From assembly GCA_024760905.1 (NCBI GenBank), contig CM045729.1, forward strand, positions 50,030,080 through 50,094,079: a stretch of 64,000 nucleotides of DNA. The letters are read 5' to 3'. The DNA is from Plotosus lineatus (Eukaryota; Chordata; Actinopteri; Siluriformes; Plotosidae). The position numbers and the translations under genes were made by a program. Below, in pieces: positions 12,283-23,264 of the stretch; position 1 is the first letter of the stretch; each line of letters begins with the position of its first letter. The notes under the pieces are model-generated. The model did not search any database. It had not been told where the DNA came from and saw only the letters and a program-made list of their open reading frames with translations.

Positions 12283-13307
12283 ACTAAAATCTTATTTCAG
12301 GTAATATTCCTGTATTCCCTTGTTGTATTTACAGATATTTATAATTAGTATCGAAATACACCTTTATGGAGTATATAGGCTAACCTCTGCATGCATATTA
12401 TTAGCACCACAGCACATACACAGCTCCACTCCACTCCCTTAGCACATCTTCAAGCGCACAGGTCACCTGAACAGTCTGTGTCATGGTTAAAATATATAAA
12501 TGTAACTTGAGTTTCATTATATTGTATACTAAAATTTTGAATTAGTGTACACACACATGTTTACAAAGCCTGTTTCCATGTGTTAAGTGTGTACTAATGC
12601 CAAGAATAAGAATGCTCCACAGCACTCATTAACTCGGTTTAAAATGCAGAGCTCTCCGGATCAGTCGCTTGTGGTTAAATAAATAAAAGCGGCAGAAATC
12701 TTGTTTTAGTTTACTTTTCAATAGCTTTCTGCAAAAAAGTACTCAAACTTTGTAAAGAGTTTCCAGAGCCATCGTGTACATTGGTTCACGGTAGCGAATG
12801 GGCCTGTGCTGGAGCTCACCTTATTAAAATAAACAAACAATCAAACAAACAAATAAACCATAAAAAAACTCAAGTTAGTTTGCTTTTTGTTATGTTGCTG
12901 CACAGTACGTACTACCAAAACTTTTAAAAAGGTTGAAAGAGATGCCCTTACGCCATTACATCAGGCTTGATGTACACCGTTTAAATCAATATTCCCCTCA
13001 ATATTCCTTCTTGGGGAATATTCAGAAATACCCACTGTGCCTTTGGCGTATAATTGTTAATTATCCCGAGAAAGCAAACTAATTAGTTTGCACCATTCCT
13101 CTGTAGTATACCAAAGCAGGATATTGTACAGGGTCTATTTCTGATGTCTATGAACAAAGAAGTCATGCAGAATTTGTTAAAAAAAGAAAAAAGTGTTTTC
13201 CAAAGTAACAAATGAATGTTTGGGAATCTTTTGGAATTGTGTTATTGTTTTTGGGTCAAACAGTTGATAAACCGATTAATAATAATAATAATAATAAATT
13301 AAAAACA

Positions 13308-13632
13308 GAAAGTGACACATGATGGCACAGCTCAGTGGTCAGCATTGTATCCACACAGAGGGAAGGTTAGGCATGTAAGCCCCAATACTTTTTACATGTG
13401 CACATTATCGCCGGAATGCATGGGTTTCTTCCAGATGCCCCAATTTTCTCTAACAGTGCAAAAAAACATCCACATTAGGTCGAATGTCTACTTTAAATTC
13501 CCTGTAGGTGTGAATGTGAATTATGAATAGTCTGTGTCTGTTAGCCCTGCGGGAGACTGTTCAGTGTGTACCCCATCTCTTGCATGAAGGCAGCAGGGAT
13601 TGGCTTCATCTTCCCAGCGACCCTGACAGATA
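13308..13632 (+). repeat. Family C SINE copy, interrupted by a Tigger element
   Basis: tRNA-like head ('gatggcacagctcagtggtc') and body ('ccctgtaggtgtgaatgtga', 'tgtgtctgttagccctgc'). The tail continues after the Tigger insertion at 14444-14482 ('aagtggtatagataatgaat', then GGAT repeats). Confidence 0.7.
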
Positions 13633-14443
13633 CAGTGATACCTCTGCTCACGAACATAATTGGTTCCCAGAAAGTGTGTGTGAGGCGAAAAGTTCGTCTT
13701 CCGAACATTTATTTCCCATAAGAAACCATTAAAATGAGAATAATCCGTTCCCAGGTCCCCATAAAACATAATTTTCTACTAAATAAGCCTTAAAACTACA
13801 CAAAAATATACCTTATTTTATGTATAATAAATGTGCTATTGTATTGTAATTAAAGAAATAAACTGTACTGTATAATAAAGTCGTTTTATTTACCTTTGTG
13901 ATGGTAGTTGACGGCTTGATGGAATGGAGTGGGAGGAGGAGGGAGTGGGAGGAGGAGGGAGGGAGGGAGGGACTTACTGTTTGGAAGGAGAGTTTGGAAA
14001 CGCCTACTGTTTGGAAACACGCATAGCCACACACGCACCCTTAATAGCTTCCTTGTTCTTAAGGATGGGAGCAATGGTAGACTTAGCGTACTGGTACTGG
14101 GACACTGAGTCACACAAACGCACACCTCGTTCGTGTTTTTCAATGATCTCCGCCTGTGGTGGGGTCTTTTTCGGTCCCATAATAGCAAAAGTACACTCAA
14201 TATGGTCCAAAATGTCTAGCAAACACAAACCACTTCCGCATTCAAAGAAAGGGGTGTGATTTAACTGTGACGCCGTGAGCGTGTGTCAGCTTCTCGTGGC
14301 CGCCACCGTGGCGCTGTTCGACCGCGTGGTTTGATTCGTCCGCCGAAAACTAGTTCGTCAGCAGAGACTATATGCTCGCAAATTTAATGTTCTTGAGGCG
14401 AAAAGTTCGTGAGCTTAAGCGTTCGTCAGCGGAGGTTTTACTG
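13633..14443 (-). mobile_element. pogo/Tigger element with transposase N-terminus
   Basis: Inverted repeats CAGTGATACCTCTGCTCACG and (reverse complement of right end) CAGTAAAACCTCCGCTGACG, both flanked by TA. It keeps one coding remnant on the minus strand (see 14004-14180). A G/A-rich tract lies at 13925-13975. At 811 bp it is an internally deleted copy. Confidence 0.85.
14004..14180 (-). pseudogene. Tigger/pogo transposase N-terminal HTH remnant
   Basis: Reads MGPKKTPPQAEIIEKHERGV, then SVSQYQYAKSTIAPILKNKE. This is the psq/CENP-B-type helix-turn-helix that starts pogo/Tigger transposases. It stays open up to SKQ and then stops, and no DDE domain follows. The start was chosen at the internal MGPKK methionine because this is the usual family start. 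Confidence 0.8.
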
Positions 14444-14615
14444 TACTAGTAAGTGGTATAGATAATGAATGGATGGATGGAAACTACATAATACCATTTC
14501 ATTATGACCAGCTAAATGAAACTGTGATTCCACTCTCAAGCACACCTTTCCTTTTTACTGGAGTAGTACCATTAAGGTTTTTTATTTAGCTAGTTCTAGT
14601 ACAGAAGAGTCTATG

Positions 14616-14865
14616 GGCAGCATGGTGACGCAGTGGTTAAGCAATGTAATGTAAAGCAAAACTCCAGGTTTGAACCCGCCTTTCAAAAGTCTGCGTGCTC
14701 TGTTTGCACCTGTGCAGGTTTCCATGCCTACAGTCCAATTTTTAGGATTCTGGAAACTGGCTACTCTAAATTGCTCATAGATATGAATGCCTGTTTGTGT
14801 CTGTTAGCTCTGCAGAAGACTAGCGACCTGTCCAAAGTGGACTAGTCACTCGCCAGAGATAACGA
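14616..14865 (+). repeat. Family C SINE copy
   Basis: Head 'gggcagcatggtgacgcag', then 'tctaaattgctcatagatat' and 'tgtgtctgttagctctgcag'. The B box is degraded. Confidence 0.65.
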
Positions 14866-15177
14866 GTATAAAAAAAAAAGAACGAATAAACAGTCTCTTA
14901 AAATGAATGTGCTTCATCCTATCCTCAATCAATAAATACAGCTATAAATAATGTCAATGAGAATTTATGGTGCCCTGCTGGTGGAAAGTGCTAAAAATAC
15001 AGCCATCATATTATTACACATATTTAAATAATAGGCCTAATTTTTGTACAGATGAATGGGATGTGGGTGTGGTATTCATTTTACAGTTAATGGGGTTGCT
15101 GGCTGCAAAATGTTCAAGAAGTCTTGTTCAGGGGGACGTCTTTATTACACTTCTGTGTGAATAATAAGACTCACCAG

Positions 15178-15330
15178 TGGATGGTGGTGGCTCAGTGGCA
15201 AAGATGCTGGATTACTGGTCAAGGGTTCAAGTCCCAGTATCACGAAGCAGTCGGGCCCCTGAGCAAGACTCTTAACCCTCAACTGGTCAGTTGTATAAAT
15301 GTTATAAAGGTTTCTGCCAAATGCCATCAA
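15178..15330 (+). repeat. tRNA-derived SINE, V/HpaI-like tail
   Basis: A-box-like 'gtggctcagtggcaaag' and B-box-like 'gggttcaagtccc' are followed by 'tctgccaaatgccatcaatg', which resembles the common teleost tail of HpaI/V-SINE type. Confidence 0.6.
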
Positions 15331-15394
15331 TGTAACATAAAAAAAATAATGTTTAATGGAGTTAACCGAGTACTGATTCACTCATCTGGCAAGC

Positions 15395-15660
15395 TGCTTA
15401 CTACTTTAGGGCCATGGAGAGGCTGGTACCTATCTCGGTCGATATTGGGTACACTTGAAACAACTGGCCAGGCCATCACAGGGCAACACACACGTGCAAT
15501 CATTCACACTCACCCCTTGGATTAATGTGGCTAATTACTCTAATCTTCATGTCTTTGGACTTCAGGAGTAAACTGGAGCACCATGATGAAACCCAAGCAA
15601 GCATGGGGAGAACATGAGAACACACCAGAACTGGACCCTGCTAAGTAGTACATGCAGCCC
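15395..15660 (-). repeat. Family C SINE copy, reverse
   Basis: The complement of the family C body is visible: 'gccaggccatcacagggca', 'cacacgtgcaatcattcaca', 'gtctttggacttcagg' and 'catggggagaacatg'. The head is degraded. Confidence 0.6.
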
Positions 15661-15707
15661 CTAAAATGAGTTCTAAATATAAAAAAATAATGTACCCTTG
15701 ATGATAG

Positions 15708-15800
15708 CAGTGGTGGCTGAGTGGTTAAGGCTGTGGATTACTGCCCAGAGGGTTGGGGGTTCAAACCCCAGTCCCACTAATCTGCTACTGAGCATCAGGA
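15708..15800 (+). repeat. tRNA-like SINE head
   Basis: A box 'gtggctgagtggttaagg' and B box 'gggttcaaacccc' are spaced as in a tRNA-derived promoter. The body beyond is unrecognised. Confidence 0.5.
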
Positions 15801-15993
15801 TAAGTGTGACTGCCACATATCAGAAACGTGAAACAAGATGAAAGAAAAGTAGAGTTTGACTCCTTTATTTGGAGTGTATACATAAATTTAACACACACAC
15901 AGAGACAGTGAGCTTTTCCTCAGACATAACAGGCTGCTGTCATTGTCTGCAAGTGACAGCGTGTGTTCTCATACAGGGACCTGTCCCACTGCT

Positions 15994-15998
<5 letters not shown>

Positions 15999-16025
<27 letters not shown>
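15999..16025 (+). repeat. (CA)n microsatellite in cers6 intron 1
   Basis: About 13 CA units, starting about 80 bases inside the intron from the cers6 exon 1 donor. On the cers6 sense strand this is (TG)n. Confidence 0.98.
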
Positions 16026-16106
16026 TGAAATACTGTGCAAGAAAATCATCCAGTCCAAGATAGCTCACACAGTGGCATGACTTGAATGATGGTGATGTGC
16101 TGTTAC

Positions 16107-16276
16107 CTCTCAAACATGAGTCGGATGATGAAGATGAAGAAGGCCAGTGGACACGCCACATACAGATCCTCCGCCTGCGGGAACGTGGACTCCTCAGTGT
16201 TTTTTAAGTCGGCCCAGGTCACATTATGAGGCAGCCAAAACCTCTCGTTCCAAAACCACACCAAAAAGCCTGCCAT
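16107..16276 (-). CDS. cers6: cers6 coding exon 1 (start codon, TM1)
   Basis: Encodes residues 1-56 of ceramide synthase 6. It begins [16 protein letters not shown] and contains an HNVTW sequon (Asn18), which fits the lumenal N-glycosylation site of this family. A hydrophobic stretch at about residues 38-53 ([12 protein letters not shown]) is the first membrane segment. The ATG has a purine at -3 and G at +4. The exon ends in GAGAG before gtaaca, so Arg57 is split (phase 2) and completed by exon 2. Residues are nearly the same as mammalian CERS6 as I remember it (e.g. [18 protein letters not shown]). A (CA)n tract lies just downstream in the intron and a (GT)n tract upstream of the start. Confidence 0.96.
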
Positions 16277-16640
16277 GACCCCTTGATCCCCTATCTTGGT
16301 GCTTTTTTTTTCTTTTGCACTATTTCTGATGAAGTGGAATGGATGGTCACAGCTCTCCCTCTCTGTATCTCTTCTTTGGTGTGTGTGTGTGTGTGTGTGT
16401 GTGTAAGTGTATATGTGTGTGTCTGTGTGTGTGTGTGCAGGTCAGGACGATGAAGCAGGCTTGGGTTTTGTTCCACAATCAAGTCAAGTCGAAATCCAAA
16501 TGGCTTCCGATTGTATATTAAGTGCACTATGTAGCCATCATTCTGTACTGAATAGTGCGCCTATAAAGAAAGCATGGAGGCATTTAAACCCCCTCCTAGG
16601 TTGCGGTTCACTTAGCTATCGCTGATTGGTGGATTCTCCT
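16277..16640 (-). promoter_or_regulatory. cers6: cers6 5' UTR / proximal promoter region
   Basis: Sequence directly upstream of the cers6 start. It has a (GT)n tract at 16379-16437 and a CCAAT box on the cers6 strand at about 16622-16630 ('gattggtgg' on the plus strand). No TATA box is obvious. The transcription start cannot be placed from sequence alone. Confidence 0.45.
16379..16437 (+). repeat. (GT)n microsatellite upstream of cers6 start
   Basis: Slightly interrupted GT repeat 103-161 bases upstream of the cers6 ATG. It is (AC)n on the cers6 sense strand. Confidence 0.97.
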
Positions 16641-16746
16641 GTCAATCTCTCTCTTTCGCGCTCACTCTCCTTTTCCTCTCTTGCCTCTGCATGTGCAAGT
16701 TTTTTTATTTATTGCCATGACTATGACTTCATAATGTAAACCAAGA

Positions 16747-16748
<2 letters not shown>

Positions 16749-16808
<60 letters not shown>

Positions 16809-16835
16809 GTGTGTATATATATATATATGTATGTA

Positions 16836-16911
<76 letters not shown>
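16749..16911. repeat. (TA)n microsatellite
   Basis: Two long TA blocks separated by a short GT/GTA-rich break at 16807-16840. About 475-635 bases upstream of the cers6 start codon. Confidence 0.97.
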
Positions 16912-16917
<6 letters not shown>

Positions 16918-18280
16918 AGAAAAAATACAGCAATTTTTATGCTTATTATCAGCTGTTACAGGTCTACACACGCACGCATACCTGTAATGAATGAGCCACG
17001 TGTAAGCAGTACACTTGGTAAATGGCATCACCTACTGGACCTACTGGGCAGAGTGCACTTGTCAGGTTAAACTCTGGCCGTGCAGCTGTTGATATTATTT
17101 GCCAAGCCAAAGCAACATTTGAAATAAATTGACACCTTTTTATTTTATTGTATTATTTTATTGCACAGCAGTACTGTATATAGTATTTGTGGTTCCACAT
17201 TGCCTGCTGTTGTTCTTGCTTTCCATTGCAATGATAATTATTTTTATTTTTTATTTTTTTAATGATCTACCACTGGTCACCGTTGTACGTTACAGGCTTG
17301 TCAGATCTTATCAAACTCGTCATGAAGTTAAGTAGGTGTGCTCGAGCAGAGATCAGACAAGAATACAGTAGTAGAAACCCTCGAGCACTGGGACAATCTA
17401 TTTTACAGGGCAGGCTCTTTCCACGGCTGGCTATTTATCGCCCTCTGCTGGATAGAACAGGGCTTTTATTATGTCATACGACCATGAGAGAAAGCAAGAT
17501 GAGATTCTTGCAGGACGTGTGCAACTCAAAAAAAATTGCGCGCTTTGCCAGCGAGCATCATACTAAAAATTTTAATAAATTCTGCTCTTTTCTGACTTTG
17601 ATTCTTAAATCTTGTGCACATCTCTGAGTGCATTATATAAGATGTCAGACTCATGATGTAATAGTACTGTAGATGACAAAACGTCTACTTTCAGGTAACG
17701 TGCAGATAAAGTACTTCTTTAGAGGGAAATAACATCAGAACAATCATAACACAACAACCTCATCGCAATGAAAGTGTTTCAGAGGTGTTACAGCCTCGGC
17801 CCACAGTAAATGCTGACGTCACAAAAAATTCATACAGCCTACTGTTGTGTTCTGGTCTGGAAACATTGTCAGTTACTCATCTCTGCTCTACTGCATCGCC
17901 TCACTGCTCCATGTGCTTCCTTTGCACTCTGTGTTCATCAACTTGCTCGTCATCCCTCTTTCTCTTAAACATAAAATCAATTTTCTTTGCATTTTTTGAC
18001 CTTCAAGTATGTTCGGCTGTGTTCAGAGCCTGTTCCCTATCAAAAGGATGCACACGACCTCCAACTGACCCCTCCAGCACTGTCTGGCTTCCTACCATCA
18101 CCTAGGCAACCAGTCATCCAATGAAAAGAAGGCATTGAGTTTTCTCTTTGTCAACTGTGTTTGTTTGCAGAATGGAGTGGTGCTTCTGCTTGCATGTCAG
18201 AGAAACAGAGAGTATTTCATGGCATGTAAAACCTCATCTTTGTTTTATTTATTTTCCAAAAATGCCTACCCTGATGTCTG

Positions 18281-18313
<33 letters not shown>

Positions 18314-18431
18314 CAGCACGAGTGGACAGTTGCACTACAGTGAGTGACTGTCTCCTACAAGTGTAACCTATCACGGTAAAGCACGTACTGCAGCATACAA
18401 ATTATAGTGTTTGTCCAGTGCCCATAAAGTG

Positions 18432-18738
18432 GGGCCGGTGGTATAGTGGTTAGGGTGCTGCGCTCATGAACGGGAGGTTGTGAGTTCGAATGCCACTGAG
18501 ACCCTCACTGTGCTAAGACCCCTGGGCGAGGTCTCAACCACAAGTGTGCCTCTGTTTACCCAGCAGTGTAAATGGATACCAGTAAAATATACTGGGAAAG
18601 TAACCTGCGATGGACTAGCATCCCATCCAGGAGGAGTTGTGCTCCTAGTCGCTTCACGCTACAGAATCTGGAGATAAGCACCGGCCTGATGAGCCGCTAG
18701 GCTCGGGTGTAAAAACCCTACAGACTTTACCTTTACCA
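18432..18738 (+). repeat. Family B SINE copy (best preserved)
   Basis: tRNA-like head 'ggtggtatagtggttagggt' with B box 'gagttcgaatgcc'. The body has 'agacccctgggcgaggtc', 'cagcagtgtaaatgg' and 'gccgctaggctcgggtg', and the end is a CTTTAC-like short repeat. Confidence 0.8.
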
Positions 18739-19034
18739 GTGCACTTAAACCTAGTTCAACACGTCATAGAAGGCAAAATAGAAAGGGCTTGCATTCTATG
18801 CACAGGTGAAAGTGGCTTCTCTGAGGCGTTCCATTAAAAGAGGTCTTTATGTTTCTTACCGGCACAATGTTCCAGTGCGTTCTCGCTTTCACCTCTGCAT
18901 ACGATCACATGTGAGTGACATTCAAGCAGTGTTTTAGAAAATGAAAAAAATTCCTAAACAAAATGCTGAAAACTTTTTGAAATATATATTTTTTTACCAG
19001 GACAAAATCTCTGCACATTTAAATTCACATATAC

Positions 19035-19368
19035 ATCGAGGATGGATAGAATCAGAAATGAGTACATCAGAGGACAGCACACGTAAGATGTTTTGGAGAC
19101 AAAGTCAGAGAGACTAGATTGAGATGGTTTGGACATGTACAGAGGAAGTATAGTGAATATATTGGTACTAGGATGCTGAGGTTGGAACTGCCAGGCAGAA
19201 GGCCTAGAGGAAGACCAAAGAAGAGATTTATAGATGTGGTGAAGAAAGACATGAAGGTAATTGGTGTAAGAGAAGAAGATGCAGAAGACAGGGTGAGATG
19301 AAGGCAGATGATTTGCTGTGGCGACCCCTGAAGGGACCAGCCAAAAGGAAAAGAAGAAGAAGAAGAAT
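19035..19368 (+). mobile_element. RTE-type LINE 3' fragment
   Basis: The 3' end of the same LINE seen at 22386. It reads MRWFGHVQRKYSEYIG, then LELPGRRPRGRPKKRF, and ends '...gctgtggcgacccctgaag' followed by AAG repeats. 5'-truncated. Confidence 0.75.
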
Positions 19369-19371
19369 AGA

Positions 19372-19650
19372 CATGTGTGGTGCAATGGTTATCACATCTC
19401 CCTCACTGCAAAAAGGGCCAGGGTTCAAGCCCTAGTTTGTATGTTTTTTCCATGATTATGTGTGTTTCCTCCATGAACTCTGGTTTTCTCCCATAGTTCA
19501 AGGACATACACATTAAGCAAATCGCCTGTTCTGAACTGCCCCAGGTGTGTGAATGGCTGTGTACATGTTGGACCTACAATGGATTGCAAAATGTTTGAGT
19601 GTACTCTGGCTCCACTCAGAGTTGGTTAGCCCCTTCAGTAACATTTGAGT
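19372..19650 (+). repeat. Family C SINE copy
   Basis: Head 'gtgtggtgcaatggttatca', B box 'gggttcaagccc', then 'gttttctcccatagttcaag' and 'gaatggctgtgtacatgttg'. Confidence 0.6.
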
Positions 19651-19654
19651 AATT

Positions 19655-19908
19655 CATTCAATCATTTTCGGAACTGCGTAATCCTAATTATGGTCGTGGG
19701 GAAACTGGTTCCCATCTCAGCTGACTCTGGGCGAGGGCAGAGTACACCTTGGAGAGCTTGCCAGGCCATCACAGGGCAGAAACATGCTGACAGCTATGCA
19801 GCCTACTCTTGTTGAGAGTCAGCAATGGTTCTTGTACATGTGTCACACCACACACAGTTGAGACAATGGTTTAAGCACAAACCTTACCACCAGTCCACCA
19901 CTGCCCCT
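19655..19908 (-). repeat. Family A SINE copy, tail 2
   Basis: Contains 'gggcgagggcagagtacacc', 'gccaggccatcacagggca' and the complement of the head ('caccactgcccc'). Part of the middle is deleted. Confidence 0.65.
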
Positions 19909-20033
19909 TGCAGTAATTGTGAATTTAAAAAAAAAATTGTATCCTTGAACATCCTTATTGGGCACCTTACTCAGCAAAAATAAATTTTGTTTTGATTGCT
20001 CATTAATTATGCAGATTAGAGCATATATATCAG

Positions 20034-20357
20034 AGGGCAGTAGTGGTTTAGTGATATAGGGCGGCTCGAGTCCCACTCTCCACAAGGTTGTCACTGTCCC
20101 CCCCCAGTACAGCTAACTGGGTTATCAAAGGCGGGCCATGTCTCTCACTGTCTATGGTGAGAGGTTCATGTAAAAGAACCATTGCTGACTTTCGTAAAGA
20201 GTAGCTGCATAGCCGTCAGCGTGTTTGCGTCCCTTGCTAAAGGGTTGTGTCAGGAAGGGCATCCGACGTAAAAACCTCTGCCAAATCAATCATGCGATGA
20301 TTCGCTGTGGCGACCCCTGAGAAAAAAGGAACAGACGAAAGGAATAGAAGAAGAAGA
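20034..20357 (+). repeat. Family A SINE copy, tail 1, with perfect target duplication
   Basis: Flanked by AGAGCATATATATCAG at 20018-20033 and 20358-20373, a perfect 16-bp duplication. The copy starts 'ggcagtagtggtttagtg'. It lacks part of the tRNA-like B-box region. It ends in 'ttcgctgtggcgacccctga' plus an AAG-repeat tail like the RTE LINE 3' end. Confidence 0.9.
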
Positions 20358-21584
20358 AGAGCATATATATCAGGACTCAATAAGTAGTACAATTACATCT
20401 TCAGTGACTTAAATACATAAAGAGTGAGGCTTGTCTTAGACAATAAAAACACATAAAAATGATAAAAAAATAACATGCAAACGAGTTTAATACCAACTTG
20501 GAACAGCTGTATATTTTGTTTTAGACACTATTACTCTCATCCAGCAGTAAATTCATCTCAGTAGTTATCATTTTAACATGAAAAAGGGATAATTAATGAA
20601 TTTGGAGCACTTTTACATTTTATCATAAACACAAGCAGTAATGTACACTTCCGTGCTTGGGGAGTGAAATGGCCTTTTTTGGAACCTGTGCATCTGAGAG
20701 GGCAAAAAAGACTCCATCCTCCATGTGGGCTGAGTAGGATTAAGCAGTTTGGCAAATGAATAAATGGGCTGTAGAAGAATTAATTCTGCTTTTAGCACAT
20801 AAACTCTACAAAATATAGACTTTTTCTTCATCTTCAAGCAGTGGATATACTATGTGTTTGTATTTGCCAACATGTACTGTACACTTAACACTCTATTGAA
20901 AGACTATACTAGTAGATTAAACCCAAACAGTCATTCAGTCCTCATCCAGGTGAAGCATCAATACACAAAAGGGACCTGGAACCAGAGGTATATTTAGAGG
21001 AGGACAGATGGGCAGGTGTGTCGAAAAGGACCTCTGGTTGTTCCAATCTTATTTTAATGCATCTTAATTAGTTGACATGGTTTACTTGAGCAAGGCAAGG
21101 ATATTCGCTATCTGTCAACATGGTCCGACAGTAGTTGATCGGAACAGCAGCTGTATCATACATGTGGACATTTTTATTAGGTGGATGCATGTATTTGGCA
21201 TGAAATTTAAAATCTATAAACCTTCATTTTAAACTGATCCCTTGTCTACTGTTAGCAGTTCTTCTTTATCGTATCTGCAGATTCTCACGCTTGAAAACCG
21301 TTCAAGTGAGTTTTGGTCTGCTTTTAACAAGAAGATACCTCCTAGAATGGGAATTTTCCACTCCCTCTTTTCTACTCTCCTCAGTTTTCAGAAAATTAAA
21401 TTCACCCATAGAGGATTCACCCAGTTGGTTTATAAAAATAAAGATCGGAAGCTATTACTGTGATATTTACAGGACTTGTTTACATTCCCTTCAAATGAAG
21501 TGTTTATTAAAAGTTGGAAAAAATATTTGAGAAACACACACAAAATGGTCTGCTTTGATATCGTTAGTTCCAGTTTAATTGTTA

Positions 21585-21690
21585 TTATACTCGCGGATTA
21601 GCGGCAAACCCAGAAGTTACTGGCACGTGATTCAAATTTAGCCAATGGCTGAGAGGTTCGTTTCTCCCTCTTGCTGATTGGTTGCAGATG
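21585..21690 (-). mobile_element. pogo-like element relic
   Basis: Resembles the right portion of the element at 9855-11240 in reverse: 'gcacgtgattcaaatttagc', 'gctgattggttg'. No ends are defined. Confidence 0.45.
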
Positions 21691-22035
21691 CACACTTTTT
21701 TTTCTCCTTCGCACAACATCATTAACATGATAGCTTGAATTGCGAATTCATGTGATTTTTTTTTTTTTGTGTGTGTTTTTAATGAGTATTTCACCCTGAT
21801 CATGCCACTCAAATGCCCTGCATCTTCTCGAGCTTCTGGTAAGGAGCTTTCATTGAAGTGTCATATCTTAGGCGACGACGGATTGTTCATTTTACTGAAA
21901 AGGCCTTCTGCCTGACATGGGGGCTGGTATTCAGTTGGATTTTCTCGGACCTCCCACAAAAATGCCAGCAAATGCCAGTGGACCGGCACTAATTTCACAC
22001 CCTAATATATATACATATACTATATAGACATATGA

Positions 22036-22364
22036 GATTTCCGTTCGGCTCTGTCCATATATCAGGGGTCGCCACAGCGAATGATTTGATTTGGCAGAGG
22101 TTTTTTTTTTTTTTTTTTTTACGTCGGATGCCCTTTCTGACACAACCCTTGAGCAAGGGACAGAAACACGCTGACAGCTTTGTAGCTACTCTTTACGAAA
22201 GTCAGCAATGGTTCTTTTACATGCCTCTCACCATAGATAGCCTTCGACAACCCAGTTAACTGCACTGGAAGGGACAGTAACAACCCTGTGGAGAGTGGGA
22301 CTTGAACCCCCAACCTTAGGATCAGCAATCCAGCACCATATACCACTAGACCACCACTGTCCCA
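22036..22364 (-). repeat. Family A SINE copy, tail 1
   Basis: RTE-like tail complement ('ggggtcgccacagcgaatga') at the low end, a poly-T interruption at 22100-22120, and the tRNA-like head complement ('ccactagaccaccactg') at the high end, adjoining a TA repeat. Confidence 0.8.
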
Positions 22365-22385
22365 TATATATATATATATATATAT

Positions 22386-23170
22386 ATGTTTGCAGATGAC
22401 ATAGTGATCAGTAGTGAGAGCAGAGACCAAGTGGAGGAAAATCTAGAGAGGTGGAGGTATGCCCTGGAAAGGAGGGGATTGAAGGTTAGTCTTAGTAAGA
22501 CAGAATACATGTGTGTGAACAACAAGGATCCAAGAGGAACTTTGAGGTTACAGGGGGCAGAGATAAAGAAGGTGGAGGGTTTTAAGTACTTAGGCTCAAC
22601 AATCCAGAGCAATGGAGAGTGTGGAAAAGAGGTGAAGAAGCGCGTGCAGGCAGGTTGGAATGGATGGAGAAAAGTGTCCGGTGTGATGTGTGATAGGAGA
22701 ATATCGGCAAGAATGAAGGGAAAAGTGTACAAGACGGTGATGAGGCCAGCAATGTTGTATGGTTTAGAGACAGTGGCCCTGGGGAAAAGACAGGAGTCAG
22801 AGTTGGAGGTAGCAGAGATGAAAATGTTGAGGTTCTCTTTGGGAGTAACAAGGATGGATAGGATCAGAAATGAGTACATCAGAGGGACAGCACATGTTAG
22901 ATGTTTTGGAGACAAAGTCAGAGAGGCTAGATTGAGATGGTTTGGACATGTACAGAGGAGGGATAGTGAGTATATTGGTCGTAGGATGCTGAGGTTGGAA
23001 CTACCAGGCGAAAGGCCCAGAGGAAGACCAAAGAGAAGATTTATGGATGCGGTGAAGGCGGACATGAAGGTCGTTGGAGTAAGAGTAGAAGATGCAGAGG
23101 ATAGGGAGAGATGGAGGCAGATCATTTGCTGTGGCGACCCCTGAAGGGAACAGCCGAAAGGAAAAGAAGA

Positions 23171-23171
<1 letters not shown>
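22386..23171 (+). mobile_element. RTE-type LINE, RT C-terminal half and 3' end
   Basis: Begins at the catalytic motif MFADDIVISSESRDQVEENL and stays open for 252 codons through [35 protein letters not shown] and GERPRGRPKRRFMD to ICCGDP, then a stop. The 3' end is '...gctgtggcgacccctgaag', 'ggaacagccgaaaggaaaag', then AAG. These are RTE/BovB-like reverse transcriptase motifs. The part upstream of FADD, including the endonuclease, is missing and the break lies in a TA repeat. The long open frame suggests recent activity of the family. Confidence 0.85.

Positions 23172-23264
<93 letters not shown>
23172..23264. repeat. (TA)n-(CA)n-(TA)n microsatellite
   Basis: Sits at the 3' tip of the forward RTE copy and before the inverted RTE copy. 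Confidence 0.97.

Larger units (their letters stand above)
5036..16106 (-). other. cers6: cers6 intron 1
   Basis: This 11.1-kb intron carries many repeats: SINEs of families A, B and C, two hAT/pogo elements near 9.4-11.2 kb and a pogo/Tigger element at 13.6-14.4 kb. Stretches 7190-8670, 11250-12040 and 12290-13300 show only AT-rich sequence and short simple repeats that I cannot assign. Confidence 0.9.
47..16276 (-). other. cers6: cers6 gene, 5' part (coding exons 1-3)
   Basis: Gene-level span of the visible part of ceramide synthase 6, an ER multi-pass enzyme that N-acylates sphingoid bases to make (dihydro)ceramide. Three exons join in phase: exon 1 (56 codons + 2 bases), exon 2 (1 base + 35 codons), exon 3 (43 codons + 2 bases). 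Together they give residues 1-135 of a protein that is about 380 residues in mammals. The visible part holds the lumenal N-terminus, the first membrane segment and the homeobox-like domain. The TLC domain with the catalytic histidines is outside the window. The N-terminal sequence fits CERS6 and not CERS5, whose N-terminus is quite different. It lies head to head with stk39. Confidence 0.95.

Noticed and set aside
13924..14259. 111-codon plus-strand ORF
   Set aside because: Antisense of the Tigger transposase remnant and a purine-rich tract.
16721..17070. Long ORFs of alternating Tyr-Ile or Val-Cys in both strands
   Set aside because: They are translations of (TA)n and (GT)n microsatellites. 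The same applies to those at 22346-24058, 41673-41990 and 62080-62343.
17262..17627. 121-codon ORF between cers6 and stk39
   Set aside because: No recognisable domain, no splice or promoter support, and composition like the surrounding non-coding DNA.
18954..19385. 143-codon minus-strand ORF
   Set aside because: Antisense of the RTE 3' fragment.
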